Part shown: in pieces, positions 5,086-6,162 of the stretch
How positions within the stretch are numbered: position 1 is the stretch's first letter
Layout of the letters: the number at the start of each line of letters is the position of its first letter
NCBI GenBank assembly: GCA_001799045.1
Contig: MGRY01000081.1
Span: forward strand, 1-6,162
Direction: 5' to 3'
DNA length: 6,162 nt
Source: Deltaproteobacteria bacterium RIFCSPLOWO2_02_56_12
Lineage (GTDB): Bacteria; Desulfobacterota; Binatia; UBA9968
Notes under the pieces: model-generated
Seen by the model: the letters and a program-made list of their open reading frames with translations, nothing else
Database searches by the model: none
What the model was told of the DNA's origin: nothing
Translations under genes and position numbers: made by a program

Positions 5086-6162
5086 TTATTTCCTTTTGAA
5101 GAAGCGCTCAAAGAACTGGCCGATACCCTTCTTGATTACCTTGCTGGTGTCCAACGAGACGGAGGGTCTGCCGATCGGACCTGTGATCTTGAGCGGCACC
5201 ACGATCCGACCCTGGCTGTCCTTGAAAAAGGTAACCGCTTTGCCGCCACCGACACGGGCGGAAACATCAGGCGCCAGGGCCACCTCGATCCCGAGATCCA
5301 ACGACGGCGCGGCCAAACTCATCTTGCCGCCGCCCACCGCCTCCATTAGCGGGCTTGACAGAAAGAGCCGTTGGATGTCACCTATGCCGCCTCCCAACCG
5401 GAACTCGGCCTCTAGAGTTTTAAAAGTGGTTGCCCCGCTGCTCTGCTCCTTGGGCAATCCGAGAAGGCCTGTAAGCATTTCAATCTTGGAAACAAGATCC
5501 ACGCCGGTCAATCTCCCGTCCTTGGCAACGAGCTTTCCGTTTCCGCTGAGATTGTGGCTGATCGGCGCGTCGCCGCCGAGAGGAAGAGACAACAGGATTT
5601 CCCCGCCGAGGATCCCATGGAAAGCACGACTATCGTTGATTTTAAGCTCCTTCAGATGTGCGTTTACCGCTAATGCCAGGTTGTGCGAGGGGCCGGTTAA
5701 GGCGGCCTGCAATCCCATCGGTCCCGATACCTCGAGATCCTTCGGTATGAGAGCTGCCGCGGTAAGGAGCTGAAAGATCGGCTTGGTCTCAAACCCCTCG
5801 TTGGCAAGGGTTAAATTTACTTTAGGGACGCCGCTTAGGTCAGTGACGGTGCCGTTCACCGCGAAGTCCACATCTTGGGCTTTGAGATGGTTCTCCGTCA
5901 GCTGCAAAGTTGCCTGGGATGCTTCGTAGCGCAGGCGCCCCTCCAGGGCGATCGATTTGAGGCCGGGTAGGTTAAATGAAATCCGATACGGAAAAGGAAG
6001 GTCGGCGGAAAAATCTTCCAGTGAGACATCGACGCCCCGAATCGTAAGCGCTTTCTGTCCCATGGTCTGGATGGTGACCTCTCCTCTTTCAATGCCAAGC
6101 CGAGCAGGAATCAGCTCGGAGAATTTTGCGGGCTCTTGAGGCTTCGGCGGGGCCTCTTTCTT
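5086..6162 (-). CDS. AsmA-family envelope protein, C-terminal part (5' end beyond the right edge)
   Basis: 358 codons are visible. The frame stays open through base 6162, so ATG 6063 is internal, not the start: KFSELIPARLGIERGEVTI precedes it in frame. The chain is a series of amphipathic beta-strands typical of AsmA/DUF748-type repeats, and the last 200 residues match the style of the AsmA C-terminal domain: NGKLVAKDGRLTGVDLVSKI, later LEAEFRLGGGIGDIQRLFL, and SARVGGG. It ends in a basic tail FFERFFKRK. Family members are anchored in the inner membrane by an N-terminal helix (not visible here) and form long periplasmic bridges linked to phospholipid transport and outer-membrane integrity. 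This supports a Gram-negative host. The stop lies 19 nt before the transporter start, suggesting co-transcription, though no functional link to amino-acid uptake is evident. Confidence 0.85.
   Translation of the reverse strand, partial: KKEAPPKPQEPAKFSELIPARLGIERGEVTIQTMGQKALTIRGVDVSLEDFSADLPFPYRISFNLPGLKSIALEGRLRYEASQATLQLTENHLKAQDVDFAVNGTVTDLSGVPKVNLTLANEGFETKPIFQLLTAAALIPKDLEVSGPMGLQAALTGPSHNLALAVNAHLKELKINDSRAFHGILGGEILLSLPLGGDAPISHNLSGNGKLVAKDGRLTGVDLVSKIEMLTGLLGLPKEQSSGATTFKTLEAEFRLGGGIGDIQRLFLSSPLMEAVGGGKMSLAAPSLDLGIEVALAPDVSARVGGGKAVTFFKDSQGRIVVPLKITGPIGRPSVSLDTSKVIKKGIGQFFERFFKRK

Noticed and set aside
5067..5111. N-terminal extension of the transporter from TTG 5111
   Set aside because: It would overlap the AsmA-like gene's 3' end, adds a polar stretch not seen in LeuT, and uses a rare start when ATG 5066 matches the LeuT N-terminus.
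5086..6063. Complete 325-residue AsmA-like gene starting at ATG 6063
   Set aside because: The frame stays open to the window edge with sequence of the same beta-repeat character, so this ATG is internal and the gene is 5'-truncated by the window.

Overview
The window is 6.2 kb of moderately GC-rich bacterial DNA. It is densely packed: five genes run leftward on the minus strand from the right edge, one plus-strand gene converges on them, and a divergent minus-strand gene leaves at the left edge. An AsmA-type envelope protein points to a Gram-negative bacterium with an outer membrane. The gene mix (amidohydrolase_2 protein, SDR, extended SDR, LeuT-type transporter, Grx-DinB protein) resembles uncultured soil, sediment or marine lineages near the old 'Deltaproteobacteria'. 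The taxon is an inference only.

Left part (1-1557). A partial metal-dependent hydrolase of the amidohydrolase_2 family reads leftward off the edge. It is separated by a 243-bp divergent control region from a plus-strand gene at 774-1547. That region carries a good leftward sigma70-like promoter, an inverted repeat over its -10 box and start point, and two 16-bp tandem repeats abutting its -35 box. The plus-strand gene is the main discovery. Read from ATG 774 it has one in-frame UGA, exactly where a glutaredoxin/thioredoxin-fold protein has the first cysteine of its CxxC motif. A two-tier hairpin with the geometry of a bacterial SECIS element follows directly. I read it as a 257-residue selenoprotein: an N-terminal Sec-x-x-Cys glutaredoxin-like domain fused to a C-terminal DinB-family four-helix domain. 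A conventional gene caller would begin it at TTG 888 and lose the redox centre.

Middle part (1558-3410). Two dehydrogenase/epimerase-type genes, a classical SDR and an extended SDR (NAD-dependent epimerase/dehydratase family), lie 18 nt apart and are probably co-transcribed. Their substrates cannot be told from sequence.

Right part (3411-6162). An AsmA-family C-terminal fragment runs off the right edge. It is followed by a very LeuT-like sodium:amino-acid symporter and, 3 nt after that, a 32-codon single-span membrane protein that is too short for normal gene callers and looks like a small accessory subunit of the transporter. The close spacing suggests a leftward operon of asmA-like, transporter and small subunit, possibly continuing into the epimerase and SDR genes.
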